Below, one piece after another: positions 31,536 through 40,001 of a DNA stretch of 64,000 nucleotides (position 1 is its first letter; every line of letters begins with the position of its first letter). A model generated the notes under the pieces. The model made no database searches. It saw only the letters and a program-made list of their open reading frames with translations, and was not told where the DNA came from. This DNA comes from Oscillospiraceae bacterium (lineage in GTDB: Bacteria; Bacillota; Clostridia; Oscillospirales; Ruminococcaceae): the NCBI GenBank assembly GCA_017547245.1, contig JAFYQD010000008.1, positions 1 through 64,000 on the forward strand, given 5' to 3'. The translations under genes were made by a program, and so were the position numbers.

Positions 31536-32097
31536 AAAAATCGGGTTTGCGCTGACCGGCTCCTTCTGTACCTTTGAAAAGGCTTTGGCCCAGTTGGAAG
31601 AGCTGGCTCGGCTGGGGTATGATTTGTACCCCATTATGTCCGATACGGCCTATCAAACCGACACACGCTTCGGCAAGGCCGAAGATTTCCGCAGACGGAT
31701 GGAACAGACTGCCGGTCGGGGCATCATCCATACCATTGCGCAGGCCGAACCCATCGGCCCCAAAGAATTGCTGGATCTGGTGATTGTGGCGCCCTGCACC
31801 GGCAATACGCTGGCAAAACTGGCCTGGGGCATCACCGACACCCCTGTAACCATGGCGGTAAAGGCACACCTGCGCAACCAGCGTCCGGTGCTGTTGGGGG
31901 TATCCACCAACGATGCACTGGGGGCGGCGGCAAAAAACATCGGTATGCTGCTGAATGCCCGCGGGCTTTATTTCATTCCCATGGGGCAGGATGCCCCCGA
32001 TAAAAAGCCGGCCTCGGTGGTGGCGCACTTTGAACAGCTGCCCCAAGCCGCAGCCGCCGCTTTGCAGGGCAGACAACTGCAGCCGATATTATCCTGA
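31525..32097 (+). CDS. dpaB: dipicolinate synthase subunit B
   Basis: A 190-residue flavoprotein-like subunit. IGFALTGSFCTF near residue 6 (phosphate loop), VIVAPCTGNTLAKLAWGITDTPVTMA near 85 and VLLGVSTNDALG near 120 are typical of DpaB/SpoVFB and the related Dfp flavoproteins. AAAGGAG lies before the ATG inside the dpaA end. Dipicolinate is loaded into the spore core with calcium and gives heat resistance. Confidence 0.95.
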   Translation: MPNEKIGFALTGSFCTFEKALAQLEELARLGYDLYPIMSDTAYQTDTRFGKAEDFRRRMEQTAGRGIIHTIAQAEPIGPKELLDLVIVAPCTGNTLAKLAWGITDTPVTMAVKAHLRNQRPVLLGVSTNDALGAAAKNIGMLLNARGLYFIPMGQDAPDKKPASVVAHFEQLPQAAAAALQGRQLQPILS

Positions 32098-32105
32098 ACA
32101 GAGCG

Positions 32106-32146
32106 AAATTGCAGGGTTGACTATAAAATCCTGCAATTTTCTTTTT
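32106..32146 (+). terminator. terminator after dpaAB
   Basis: Stem AAATTGCAGG / CCTGCAATTT with a 14-base loop and a T-rich tail. Confidence 0.7.
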
Positions 32147-32163
32147 AATATGCTGTATTTTTA

Positions 32164-32192
32164 TTGCAATTTGCAGCACGAAAGCGTAAAAT
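32164..32192 (+). promoter_or_regulatory. promoter of the RpiR regulator gene
   Basis: TTGCAA and TAAAAT are 17 bases apart, about 90 bases before the start codon. Confidence 0.55.
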
Positions 32193-32280
32193 GAAATCGT
32201 TGTGTTAAATGAATGATATTTTCATAAAACTGCAGGATTTCCGTCCCCTTTGTTTGAGGGGTAGAAAGGATTGACAAAAT

Positions 32281-33150
32281 ATGAGTAAGGATCTTCTTAG
32301 CCGAATCAGCACCGATATGCCCCATTTTTCCAAGGGACAGAAGCTGATTGCACGCTATCTTATCGACCATTATGATAAAGCAGCCTTTATGACTGCCTCC
32401 AAAATGGGCGCCACGGTGGGTGTCAGCGAATCTACTGTGGTTCGCTTTGCCTCCGAACTGGGCTTCGAAGGCTATCCCCAGCTGCAGCGTACCTTGCAGG
32501 AACTGATCCGCAACCGTTTGACCTCGGTGCAGCGCATTGAGGTTACCAGTGACCAGATGGGCGAGGATGACATCCTGACCAAGGTGCTGAATATGGATAT
32601 TGAAAAGATCCGCCGCACCCAGGAGGAAATTTCCAAGGATGAATTCAACCGCGCGGTGGAAGCCATTGTAACGGCCAAAAACATCTATATCATGGGTGTG
32701 CGCAGCTCGGCTTCGCTGGCCGATTTTCTGGGCTTTTACTTCAACCATATTTTCCCCAATGTTCGCGTTATCAGCAGCAACTCGGTGGGTGAAATGTTTG
32801 AACAGATGATCCGCATCGACAAGGGTGATGTGGTCATCGCCCTCAGCTTCCCCCGTTATTCCCAGCGCACCGTTCAGGCAGCCCGCTTTGCCCACGACAG
32901 CGGTGCCGAGGTGGTGGCAATCACCGACTCCCATATGTCCCCGTTGGTGGAACATGCCGACCATCTGCTGTTTGCACGCAGCGACATGACCTCTTTTGTC
33001 GACTCGCTGGTGGCTCCCCTCAGCCTGCTCAATGCCCTGATTGTGGCGGTTGGTCTGCGCAACCGTGCCGAAGTAAGCAAAACCTTTGACAAGCTGGAAT
33101 ACATCTGGGAAGAATATAACGTATACGAAAAGGCCGATGGCCAGAAGTGA
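32281..33150 (+). CDS. RpiR/MurR-family transcription regulator
   Basis: A 289-residue DNA-binding protein. Residues 1-75 form an HTH-6 domain (FSKGQKLIARYLIDHYDKAAFMTASKMGATVGVSESTVVRFASELGFEGYPQLQ, helix-turn-helix about 38-58). Residues 110-270 form a SIS phosphosugar-binding domain (IYIMGVRSSASLADFL, GDVVIALSFPRYSQRTVQAARFA). Such regulators sense sugar phosphates such as N-acetylmuramate-6-phosphate or ribose-5-phosphate. No sugar operon is adjacent, so the target is unknown. AAAGGA lies upstream of the ATG. Confidence 0.92.
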   Translation: MSKDLLSRISTDMPHFSKGQKLIARYLIDHYDKAAFMTASKMGATVGVSESTVVRFASELGFEGYPQLQRTLQELIRNRLTSVQRIEVTSDQMGEDDILTKVLNMDIEKIRRTQEEISKDEFNRAVEAIVTAKNIYIMGVRSSASLADFLGFYFNHIFPNVRVISSNSVGEMFEQMIRIDKGDVVIALSFPRYSQRTVQAARFAHDSGAEVVAITDSHMSPLVEHADHLLFARSDMTSFVDSLVAPLSLLNALIVAVGLRNRAEVSKTFDKLEYIWEEYNVYEKADGQK

Positions 33151-33172
33151 GGCACTGTAAGGAGGATACCCC

Positions 33173-34402
33173 TTGAGCAACCGTAACTATGATGCCATCG
33201 TCATTGGCGGAGGCCCTGCCGGCCTGATGTGTGCCGGCACAGCGGCCCGCCGTGGATTGAAGGTTCTGCTGTGCGAACAGGGCGGACGCACCGCGCGCAA
33301 GCTGCGCATTACCGGCAAAGGCCGCTGCAATGTTACCAACAACTGCAGCCCCGAAGAACTGCTGCGCAAAATACGCAGCAACCCCCGTTTTATGTACAGC
33401 GCAGCCTATGCCTGGACCTGCCAGGACACCATGGATTTTTTTGAAAACCTTGGTGTGGCCCTGAAAACCGAACGGGGCAACCGTGTGTTCCCCCAAAGCG
33501 ACCTGGCCGGAGATGTGGCCCGTGCGCTGGAAGATTGGGCCCTGCACAACGTCACCGTTGTGGAAGAAAAAGCCTCCCGCCTGTTGGTGGAAGAGGGTGT
33601 GGTAAAGGGCATTGGCTGCAAATCGGGCAGCGAGTTTTATGCCCCTGCCGTGGTGCTGGCCACCGGCGGCAAAAGTTATCCCCGCACCGGCTCGGACGGA
33701 AGCGGCTATAAAATTGCACGCAATGTGGGTCACACTTTGGTGGAACCCCGTGCTTCCCTGATTCCCATGGAAACAGAAGAAGACTGGTGCCGTGAACTGA
33801 CCGGCCTTGCGCTGCGCAATGTTACCCTAAGCCTTTGGCAGCAGGGCAAAAAGAAGCCTGTTTACAGCGAAATCGGCGAGATGCTGTTCACCCATTTTGG
33901 TGTTTCGGGTCCGCTGGTGCTGACCGCATCTTCTTACATGAAAACCTGCGAGGGTTACCGCATCACCATCGACATGAAGCCCGGCCTGACCATGGAGCAG
34001 CTGGATGTCCGTCTGCTGCGTGATTTTGAACAGTATGTCAACAAAGATTTCCGCAACGCCCTGGGCGACCTGCTGCCCAAAAGCATGATTCCTGTTATGG
34101 TGGAACTTTCCGGCATTGACGGCGAGACCAAGGTGCACCAGATTACCCGTCAGCAGCGTGCCGAACTTTGCAGCCTTATCAAGGTGCTGCCGGTCACCCC
34201 TGTGGCCTTCCGCCCCATCGAGGAAGCCATCGTCACCGCCGGCGGCATCAGCGTAAAGGAAATTGACCCACGCACCATGCAAAGCAAGATCCAGCCGGGA
34301 CTGTTTTTTGCAGGAGAAGTGATGGATCTGGATGCCACCACCGGTGGCTATAACCTGCAGATTGCCTTTTCCACCGGCAAGCTGGCAGGCGAGAATCTGT
34401 AA
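33173..34402 (+). CDS. HI0933/BaiN-family FAD-dependent oxidoreductase
   Basis: A 409-residue flavoprotein. The N-terminal IVIGGGPAGLMCAGTAARRGLKVLLCEQG binds the FAD ADP part, KLRITGKGRCNVTNN near residue 42 is the HI0933 hallmark, LATGGKSYPRTGSDGSGY is near 160, and GLFFAGEVMDLDATTGGYNLQIAFSTG closes the FAD site. The start is TTG, the only start near AAGGAGG. Family members include BaiN, which acts in bile-acid dehydroxylation in some clostridia, but most are uncharacterised. It opens a run with proX, cmk, plsC and ispH. Confidence 0.88.
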   Translation: MSNRNYDAIVIGGGPAGLMCAGTAARRGLKVLLCEQGGRTARKLRITGKGRCNVTNNCSPEELLRKIRSNPRFMYSAAYAWTCQDTMDFFENLGVALKTERGNRVFPQSDLAGDVARALEDWALHNVTVVEEKASRLLVEEGVVKGIGCKSGSEFYAPAVVLATGGKSYPRTGSDGSGYKIARNVGHTLVEPRASLIPMETEEDWCRELTGLALRNVTLSLWQQGKKKPVYSEIGEMLFTHFGVSGPLVLTASSYMKTCEGYRITIDMKPGLTMEQLDVRLLRDFEQYVNKDFRNALGDLLPKSMIPVMVELSGIDGETKVHQITRQQRAELCSLIKVLPVTPVAFRPIEEAIVTAGGISVKEIDPRTMQSKIQPGLFFAGEVMDLDATTGGYNLQIAFSTGKLAGENL

Positions 34403-34419
34403 AAAAGGAATGAACCGAT

Positions 34420-34911
34420 ATGAGCGACCGCACCAAAGCACTGGAACGTCTGGACAAGCTTTCCATCGCTTATGAAATGGAAGAACACCCTGCCGCAGCC
34501 ACCATCGAAGAACTGGACCGGCTGGGACTGAAATATCCCGACTACATCGCCAAAAATCTGTTTGTGCGTGACCAGAAGGGCAAACGTCATTTCCTGATTA
34601 CCATCAGCGGCCACAAGCATGCCGACCTGCGCCGTTTGGGCGAAAGTCTGGGCAGCGGAAAACTGAGTTTTTGCAGCGCCGAACGCCTGCAGAAATATCT
34701 TGGTTTGGTGCAGGGCGAAGTAAGCCCGTTGGGTGTGGTCAACGACACCGGCTGCGCCGTGGAAGTTGTGTTTGACAAAGATTTGGAAAAACAGCCTTTG
34801 GTGGGGGTGCATCCCTGCGATAACACCGCCACCGTTTACCTTAAATTTGCCGACCTGCACAAGTTGGTTTGGCAGAACGGCAACGATATTATTATGGTGG
34901 AGGTAGACTAA
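34420..34911 (+). CDS. prolyl-tRNA editing protein (YbaK/ProX type)
   Basis: A 163-residue free-standing editing domain that hydrolyses mischarged Ala-tRNA(Pro) or Cys-tRNA(Pro). EHPAAATIEELD near residue 21, AKNLFVRDQKGKRHFLITISG near 45 (catalytic-lysine region) and LGVVNDTGCAVEVVFDKDL near 105 match PrdX/ProXp-ala. The start is 18 bases after the previous stop with a weak AAAAGGA site, and its stop directly abuts the cmk ATG. Confidence 0.88.
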   Translation: MSDRTKALERLDKLSIAYEMEEHPAAATIEELDRLGLKYPDYIAKNLFVRDQKGKRHFLITISGHKHADLRRLGESLGSGKLSFCSAERLQKYLGLVQGEVSPLGVVNDTGCAVEVVFDKDLEKQPLVGVHPCDNTATVYLKFADLHKLVWQNGNDIIMVEVD

Positions 34912-35586
34912 ATGAGTGAAAGAATGATCTCGGTGGCCATCGACGGCCCTGCCGGTGCAGGCAAAAGCACCATCGCCCGTGCCGTGGCCGGCAAACTTGG
35001 CTTTATTTATGTGGATACCGGCGCGCTTTACCGTGCGGTTGGCCTTTACGGCCTGCGCAAGGGTGCAGACACCACCTCGGCCGAACAGATGCTGCCCCTG
35101 CTGGAAGAAATCAAGGTTGAAATGATTTATGTGGAAGGCGAACAGCGTGTGCTGCTTAATGGCGAAGATGTTTCGGAGGCCATCCGTCTGGGCGAAGCTT
35201 CCATGGCCGCTTCCAATGTTTCGGCCATTCAGGGTGTGCGTGATTTTCTGTTTGATCTGCAGAAGGATATGGCCCGCCGCCACAATGTGGTGATGGACGG
35301 CCGTGATATCGGAACCGTGGTACTGCCCGAGGCACAGGTCAAAATCTTTTTGACCGCCACGCCCGAAGAACGGGCCACCCGCCGCTACAACGAACTGTTG
35401 GGCAAGGGACAGCAGGTGGATTTTGATCAGCTGCTGGCCGAGGTAAAGCAGCGTGATTACAACGACAGCCACCGCGCGGCTGCCCCCTTAAAGCAGGCCG
35501 ACGATGCCGTTCTGGTGGATACCACCGGATTGACCAAGGAAGAATCGATCTGCAAAATTTTTGAGCTGGTGCAGTCCAAACTTTGA
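34912..35586 (+). CDS. cmk: cytidylate kinase
   Basis: A 224-residue enzyme phosphorylating CMP and dCMP with ATP. The P-loop DGPAGAGKSTIAR is at residues 9-21, FIYVDTGALYRAVGLYG near 31, MDGRDIGTVVLPEA near 125 and LTATPEERATRRYNEL near 143. GGAGG in the end of proX provides the site. Downstream of it in many clostridia lie plsC and ispH-S1, as here. Confidence 0.96.
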   Translation: MSERMISVAIDGPAGAGKSTIARAVAGKLGFIYVDTGALYRAVGLYGLRKGADTTSAEQMLPLLEEIKVEMIYVEGEQRVLLNGEDVSEAIRLGEASMAASNVSAIQGVRDFLFDLQKDMARRHNVVMDGRDIGTVVLPEAQVKIFLTATPEERATRRYNELLGKGQQVDFDQLLAEVKQRDYNDSHRAAAPLKQADDAVLVDTTGLTKEESICKIFELVQSKL

Positions 35587-35605
35587 CCCAAAGGAGACCG
35601 ACCTT

Positions 35606-36214
35606 ATGTATTGGATTTTGAAGGCGATATTCGGCCCTCTTTTTCGTTTGATGTTCCATCTTGAGTTTTATGGTCAGGAGAATATCCCCGAGAAGGGTGG
35701 TTATATTCTGGTAAGCAACCACCGCTCGGGTTATGACCCCCTGTTCCTTTCGGTGGGAAGCCCCAAGCATGTGCATTATATGGCCAAGCAGGAGCTGATT
35801 GAACTTCCCATAATCGGCTGGATCATCAAAAAAGCCGGCGGATTTGGTGTAAGCCGCGGTACCGGTGATACCGGTGCGGTGGATACCGCCGTGAACTATC
35901 TGAAAAACGGCGAGATTGTAGGCATCTTTCCCGAAGGTACCCGTTCCCGCACCGGCAAGCCCCTGCGCCCCAAGTCGGGGGTTGCCCATATTGCCAAGAT
36001 GAGCGGCGCAGACATTCTGCCCTGTTGTGTTTCCATCAACGGCAAGTGCCGTCTGGGTTGCACAATAAAGGTTCGTTACGGCAAACTGATTCCTTACGAA
36101 GAGCTGGGCCTGGATGGAGAAGGCTCCACCGGCCTGCGCACCGCCACCCGTACCATGTGGAACCAGGGCGTGCTGCCCCTGCTGGAGCAGTTTGAAGGTC
36201 CCATTGAAAAGTAA
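35606..36214 (+). CDS. plsC: 1-acyl-sn-glycerol-3-phosphate acyltransferase
   Basis: A 202-residue membrane-associated enzyme making phosphatidic acid from lysophosphatidic acid. The catalytic N-H-x4-D block (VSNHRSGYDPLF) is near residue 35, GGFGVSRGTGDTGA near 85 and the glycerol-phosphate site IFPEGTRSRTG near 110. AAAGGAG precedes the ATG at 35606; the longer frame overlapping cmk is rejected. Confidence 0.93.
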   Translation: MYWILKAIFGPLFRLMFHLEFYGQENIPEKGGYILVSNHRSGYDPLFLSVGSPKHVHYMAKQELIELPIIGWIIKKAGGFGVSRGTGDTGAVDTAVNYLKNGEIVGIFPEGTRSRTGKPLRPKSGVAHIAKMSGADILPCCVSINGKCRLGCTIKVRYGKLIPYEELGLDGEGSTGLRTATRTMWNQGVLPLLEQFEGPIEK

Positions 36215-36235
36215 CCCCGAAAGGAAGGCCTTCCG

Positions 36236-38188
36236 ATGAAAGTGATTACCGCAAAATCGGCCGGGTTCTGTTTTGGCGTCAACCGTGCTGTGGAAATGGT
36301 GCGGGAGCTTGCCCAAAAAGGAGAAAGGGTCTATACCCTCGGTCCCATCATCCACAACGATTTTGTGGTAAGGGAGTTGGAACAACTGGGCGTGGCGGCC
36401 ATCAACAGCCTTGAAGAAAATACCGACGACCGCCTTGTGGTCATCCGCAGCCACGGTGTGCCGGCCGGGGTTTATTCCCGTCTGGAAGAAATGGGCTGCC
36501 GCTGGGCCGATGCCACCTGTCCCTATGTGGCCAAAATACACAAGCTGGTGGCCAACGCCCCCGAAGGAAGCCTTGTTTTGGTGGCAGGCGACCCCAAACA
36601 CCCCGAGGTTCAGGGCATTGTTGGGCACTGCAAACAGCGCTGTCAGGTCTTTTCTGATCTGGCACAACTGCAGGATTTGCTCAAAAATCTGCCTGAAGAT
36701 GCCAAAGGACAGGTGCTGATGGTGGCACAGACCACTTTTAACACAGGAAAGTGGGAAATTTGCGAAGAATACGCAAAAAAAGAGTGTACAAATCCGACGA
36801 TATTTGATACAATATGTAAGGCTACATCGGTGCGTCAGCAGGATGCAGCAGAACTTGCGGCCCAATGCGACCGAATGGTGGTCGTTGGTGGACGCCATAG
36901 CTCCAATACGGCCAAGCTTTATGAAATTTGCGCGGCCCATTGCCCCACCGTTTTGGTGGAAAGTGCAGAGGAGCTGCACCCCGAAGATTATGTGGGGTGC
37001 AATTTGATCGGACTTACAGCCGGGGCATCTACACCGGCATGTATAATTAAGGAGGTAGAGAACACTATGAACAATGTTGAAATCAACGAAATGGAACTCA
37101 GCTTTGAAGAGATGCTGAACGCATCCTTCAAAAGTACATATAATGGGGAGAAGGTTACCGCCATCGTAACCGGCATTAAGCCGAACGAGATTCTGGTAGA
37201 CATCGGCACCAAGCATGCCGGTTTTGTACCCATGAGCGAACTGAGCGACGATCCTTCTGCCAAGGCTGAGGACATCGTAAAGGTTGGCGACGAAATCGAA
37301 CTGCTGGTTGTTCGTGTAAACGACGTAGAAGGCACTGCTATGCTGTCCAAGAAGCGTCTGGACGCCATTGCCGGTTTTGAAACCGTTATGAACGCTGCCG
37401 AAACCAACGAAGTGCTGGACGGCACCATCGTTGAAGTAGTTCGCGGCGGTCTGCTGGCCACCACCAAGGGCGTTCGCGTATTCATCCCCGCTTCCCAGTC
37501 CGGTCTGCCCCGCGAAGCTGACCTGACCCAGCTGATGCACAAGAACGTTTCCTTCCGCATTCTGGAAACCAACCGTCAGCGTCGTCGCGCTGTTGGCTCC
37601 ATCTCTGCTGTTGTTCGTGAACAGCGCAAGGCTCTGGCCGAAAAGTTCTGGTCCGAAGTTGAAGTTGGCAAGGTTTACAACGGCGTTGTAAAGAGCCTGA
37701 CCAACTTTGGCGTATTCGTAGACCTGGGCGGTGTTGACGGCCGTATCAGCCTGTCTGACCTGTGCTGGCACCGTGTAAAGCATCCTTCCGAAGTAGTTTC
37801 TGTTGGCGACAACGTAGAAGTTACCGTTAAGGATATCGATGCTGAAAACAAGAAGATCAGCCTGATCTACAAGAAGGCTGAAGAAAATCCCTGGGAAATC
37901 CTGAAGAACAAGTACAACGTTGGCGACGTTGCCGAAGTTAAGATCATGTCCATCACCGGTTTCGGTGCTTTCGCTCAGATCATCCCCGGCATCGACGGCC
38001 TGATCCACATCAGCCAGATTGCCAAGGAACGCATCGAAAAGGTAGCTGACAAGCTGACCGTTGGTGACGTTGTTGAAGCCAAGATCACTGAACTGGATCT
38101 GGACAAGAAGCGCGTAAGCCTGTCCATCCGTGCTCTGCTGGCTGACGAAGCTCCTGCTGAAGAAGCTGCCGAAGAAGCCGCTGAATAA
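36236..38188 (+). CDS. ispH: fusion of IspH (HMBPP reductase) with ribosomal-protein-S1-like domains
   Basis: A 650-residue bifunctional protein. Residues 1-280 are IspH, the last enzyme of the MEP isoprenoid pathway. Its cluster cysteines are in KSAGFCFGV (Cys 12), ATCPYV and DTICKATSVRQQ, and HSSNTAKLYEI is near 222. Residues from about 300 hold four S1 RNA-binding repeats (about 300-370, 385-460, 473-545 and 560-636). The fusion is known in clostridia. Codon use changes sharply at the junction: the S1 part uses GTT, GTA and GCT like highly expressed genes, while the IspH part uses GTG and GCC. A ribosome site and an in-frame ATG at 37067 could make S1 separately. Confidence 0.93.
   Translation: MKVITAKSAGFCFGVNRAVEMVRELAQKGERVYTLGPIIHNDFVVRELEQLGVAAINSLEENTDDRLVVIRSHGVPAGVYSRLEEMGCRWADATCPYVAKIHKLVANAPEGSLVLVAGDPKHPEVQGIVGHCKQRCQVFSDLAQLQDLLKNLPEDAKGQVLMVAQTTFNTGKWEICEEYAKKECTNPTIFDTICKATSVRQQDAAELAAQCDRMVVVGGRHSSNTAKLYEICAAHCPTVLVESAEELHPEDYVGCNLIGLTAGASTPACIIKEVENTMNNVEINEMELSFEEMLNASFKSTYNGEKVTAIVTGIKPNEILVDIGTKHAGFVPMSELSDDPSAKAEDIVKVGDEIELLVVRVNDVEGTAMLSKKRLDAIAGFETVMNAAETNEVLDGTIVEVVRGGLLATTKGVRVFIPASQSGLPREADLTQLMHKNVSFRILETNRQRRRAVGSISAVVREQRKALAEKFWSEVEVGKVYNGVVKSLTNFGVFVDLGGVDGRISLSDLCWHRVKHPSEVVSVGDNVEVTVKDIDAENKKISLIYKKAEENPWEILKNKYNVGDVAEVKIMSITGFGAFAQIIPGIDGLIHISQIAKERIEKVADKLTVGDVVEAKITELDLDKKRVSLSIRALLADEAPAEEAAEEAAE
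37048..37069 (+). promoter_or_regulatory. internal translation start for a free S1 product
   Basis: AAGGAGG (37049-37055) with an 11-base spacer precedes an in-frame ATG at 37067, at the IspH/S1 junction. A TATAAT (about 37040) lies just before it. Initiation here would give a 373-residue S1 protein. Confidence 0.5.
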
Positions 38189-38206
38189 GTTTTATTGACT
38201 TATCTG

Positions 38207-38244
38207 CAAGCCGTTCCCTGTTATCGGGGAACGGCTTGTTTTTT
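38207..38244 (+). terminator. terminator after ispH-S1
   Basis: A 12-base-pair stem CAAGCCGTTCCC / GGGAACGGCTTG is followed by T6. Confidence 0.9.
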
Positions 38245-38340
38245 GCTTATAAAAAAGTTTAAAATTTCTTGAAATTTTAAGAAATACAGAGAAAAACAGA
38301 GCATCAGAGAGCTAATCTGAAATAATTGCCTGTAACAGTG

Positions 38341-38372
38341 CTTTATCGTGTTAGCGTTTTACTACGATAAAG
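38341..38372. promoter_or_regulatory. inverted repeat upstream of the second amino-acid ABC operon
   Basis: CTTTATCGT and ACGATAAAG form a perfect 9-base inverted repeat with a 14-base centre. A TATCAT -10 candidate (38375-38380) follows directly, so the repeat covers the -35 region, as a repressor operator would. The regulator is unknown. The rest of 38245-38444 is AT-rich without a gene. Confidence 0.45.
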
Positions 38373-38444
38373 TGTATCATAAGACCTGTCAGATAAAGAC
38401 AAAACAAATCAGGCGAACAGCCGTTAAAATTTTGGAGGTTTATT

Positions 38445-39248
38445 ATGAAAAAGGTAATTGCATTGGTTCTGGCTCTTCTGATGGTTCTTTCCATGGCCGC
38501 CTGCGGCAAAAAGGCTGACAGCGACGCTGCCTACATCAAGGATAACGGCAAGCTGGTTATCGGCTACACCATTTACGAACCCATGAACTACTTCGATGAA
38601 AACGGCGAGTTCACCGGCTTTGATACCGAATTTGCTCTGGCTGTTTGCGACAAGCTGAACCTGGAACCCGACTTTGTTGAAATCGTTTGGGACACCAAGG
38701 AAATTGAACTGAATGCCAAGAGCATCGACTGCATCTGGAACGGCATGACCATCACCGAAGAACGTGCCGCCAACATGAGCATCTCTCTTCCTTACGTAAA
38801 GAACGCACAGGTTGTTGTAGTTAAGGCTGACAGCACCGTAGCTTCCACCGCCGACCTGATCGGCAAGACCGTTGTTGCTGAAATCGGTTCCGCCGGCGAA
38901 GCTCAGGTACAGGGCGACGACGCCAATGCCGATCTGGCTCAGGCTGAATATGTTGGCCTGGCAAAGCAGACCGACTGCCTGCTGGAAGTTAAGGCCGGCG
39001 CTGCCGACGCCGCTGTTCTGGACTGGACCCTGGCCATGTCGATGGTAGGCGAAGGCACCGACTTTGCTGATCTTAAGATGGTTGACGGCCTGGAACTGGC
39101 TGCTGAAGAATACGGCATCGCATTCCGCAAGGACAGCGACTTTACCGCCAAGGTAAACGACGCTATCGAAGATCTGGTCAAGGATGGCACCCTGGGTGCT
39201 CTGGCCGAAAAGTACGGTCTGGCTCTGGCTCCCTCCATTGCCGGCTAA
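38445..39248 (+). CDS. second amino-acid ABC transporter binding lipoprotein
   Basis: A 267-residue family 3 binding protein. The lipobox MAACG places the lipid cysteine at about residue 20. NGKLVIGYTIYEPMNYFDENGEFTGFDTEFALAV is the typical start of the ligand domain. SIDCIWNGMTITEERAANM near 98 and DSTVASTADLIGKTVVAEIGSAGE near 126 are the lobe-linking segments. Codon use is of the highly expressed type. GGAGG precedes the ATG. A hairpin follows before the permease, as in the first cluster. Specificity cannot be assigned. Confidence 0.92.
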   Translation: MKKVIALVLALLMVLSMAACGKKADSDAAYIKDNGKLVIGYTIYEPMNYFDENGEFTGFDTEFALAVCDKLNLEPDFVEIVWDTKEIELNAKSIDCIWNGMTITEERAANMSISLPYVKNAQVVVVKADSTVASTADLIGKTVVAEIGSAGEAQVQGDDANADLAQAEYVGLAKQTDCLLEVKAGAADAAVLDWTLAMSMVGEGTDFADLKMVDGLELAAEEYGIAFRKDSDFTAKVNDAIEDLVKDGTLGALAEKYGLALAPSIAG

Positions 39249-39285
39249 GGGAAAACAACAAGCCCTTCCCAAAGAACGTAATAGT

Positions 39286-39312
39286 GGACCGGACAGTTTC
39301 GCTGTCCGGTCC
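39286..39312 (+). terminator. intercistronic hairpin after the second binding-protein gene
   Basis: A perfect 11-base-pair stem GGACCGGACAG / CTGTCCGGTCC with a five-base loop but no T-run. Likely a message-stabilising or partial terminator hairpin. Confidence 0.6.
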
Positions 39313-39344
39313 TGTTCCCTGTAAAAAAGGAGAAATAAACACAT

Positions 39345-39989
39345 ATGAGTGCAAGTGTTATCATCAACCGATTGCTGGAATGTTCCTGGCTGAACATAGA
39401 AATATTTTTTGTAACGCTGCTTCTGGGCCTGCCTTTGGGCCTTATTATTGCGTTTGGCTCTATGAGCAAATTTGCCCCTCTGCGTGCCTTTACCCAAACT
39501 GTGGTTTGGATCATCCGCGGCACCCCTCTGATGCTGCAGGTAATCATTGTTTACTATGGCCCCGGCCTGATGTTTGGCATGAAGCTGATGCCCCGTATGG
39601 ACGCCGCCCTGCTGGCCTTTGTCATCAACTATGCCTGCTACTTCTCTGAAATTTTCCGCGGCGGCATTCAAAGCATGCCTGTAGGCCAGCGTGAAGCCGG
39701 CGAGGTGCTGGGCATGACCAAACGCCAGATTTTCTTCAAGGTAACCCTGCTGCAGGTCATCAAGCGCATCGTTCCCCCCATGGGCAACGAATTCATCACT
39801 CTGGTCAAGGACACCTCTTTGGCCCGCATCATTGCCAACAAGGAAATTATCATGATGGCACAGGAATATGCTGCCAGCAACGGTCTTATCTGGCCCTTGT
39901 TCTCCACCGCTGTATTCTTCCTGATTGCCAGCGGCCTGCTGACACTCCTTCTCAATTATGCCGAGAAGAAGCTGTCCTACTTTAACTAA
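39345..39989 (+). CDS. second amino-acid ABC transporter permease
   Basis: A 214-residue membrane protein of the HisM family. Helices lie at about 17-38, 55-75, 85-105 and 183-205. IRGTPLMLQVIIVYYG near residue 58 and the EAA-like loop GEVLGMTKRQIFFKVTLLQVIKRIVPPMGNEF (about 118-150) contact the ATPase. AAGGAG lies upstream of the ATG. Confidence 0.92.
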   Translation: MSASVIINRLLECSWLNIEIFFVTLLLGLPLGLIIAFGSMSKFAPLRAFTQTVVWIIRGTPLMLQVIIVYYGPGLMFGMKLMPRMDAALLAFVINYACYFSEIFRGGIQSMPVGQREAGEVLGMTKRQIFFKVTLLQVIKRIVPPMGNEFITLVKDTSLARIIANKEIIMMAQEYAASNGLIWPLFSTAVFFLIASGLLTLLLNYAEKKLSYFN

Positions 39990-40001
39990 GGAGGTGCCGA
40001 T

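Noticed and set aside
35561..35605. Longer start for plsC overlapping cmk
   Set aside because: The AAAGGAG site and ATG at 35606 fit better; the extension lies inside cmk and has no site.
35339..38008. 889-residue minus-strand frame opposite cmk, plsC and ispH-S1
   Set aside because: It runs antisense to three well-supported genes, with no ribosome site or recognisable domain.
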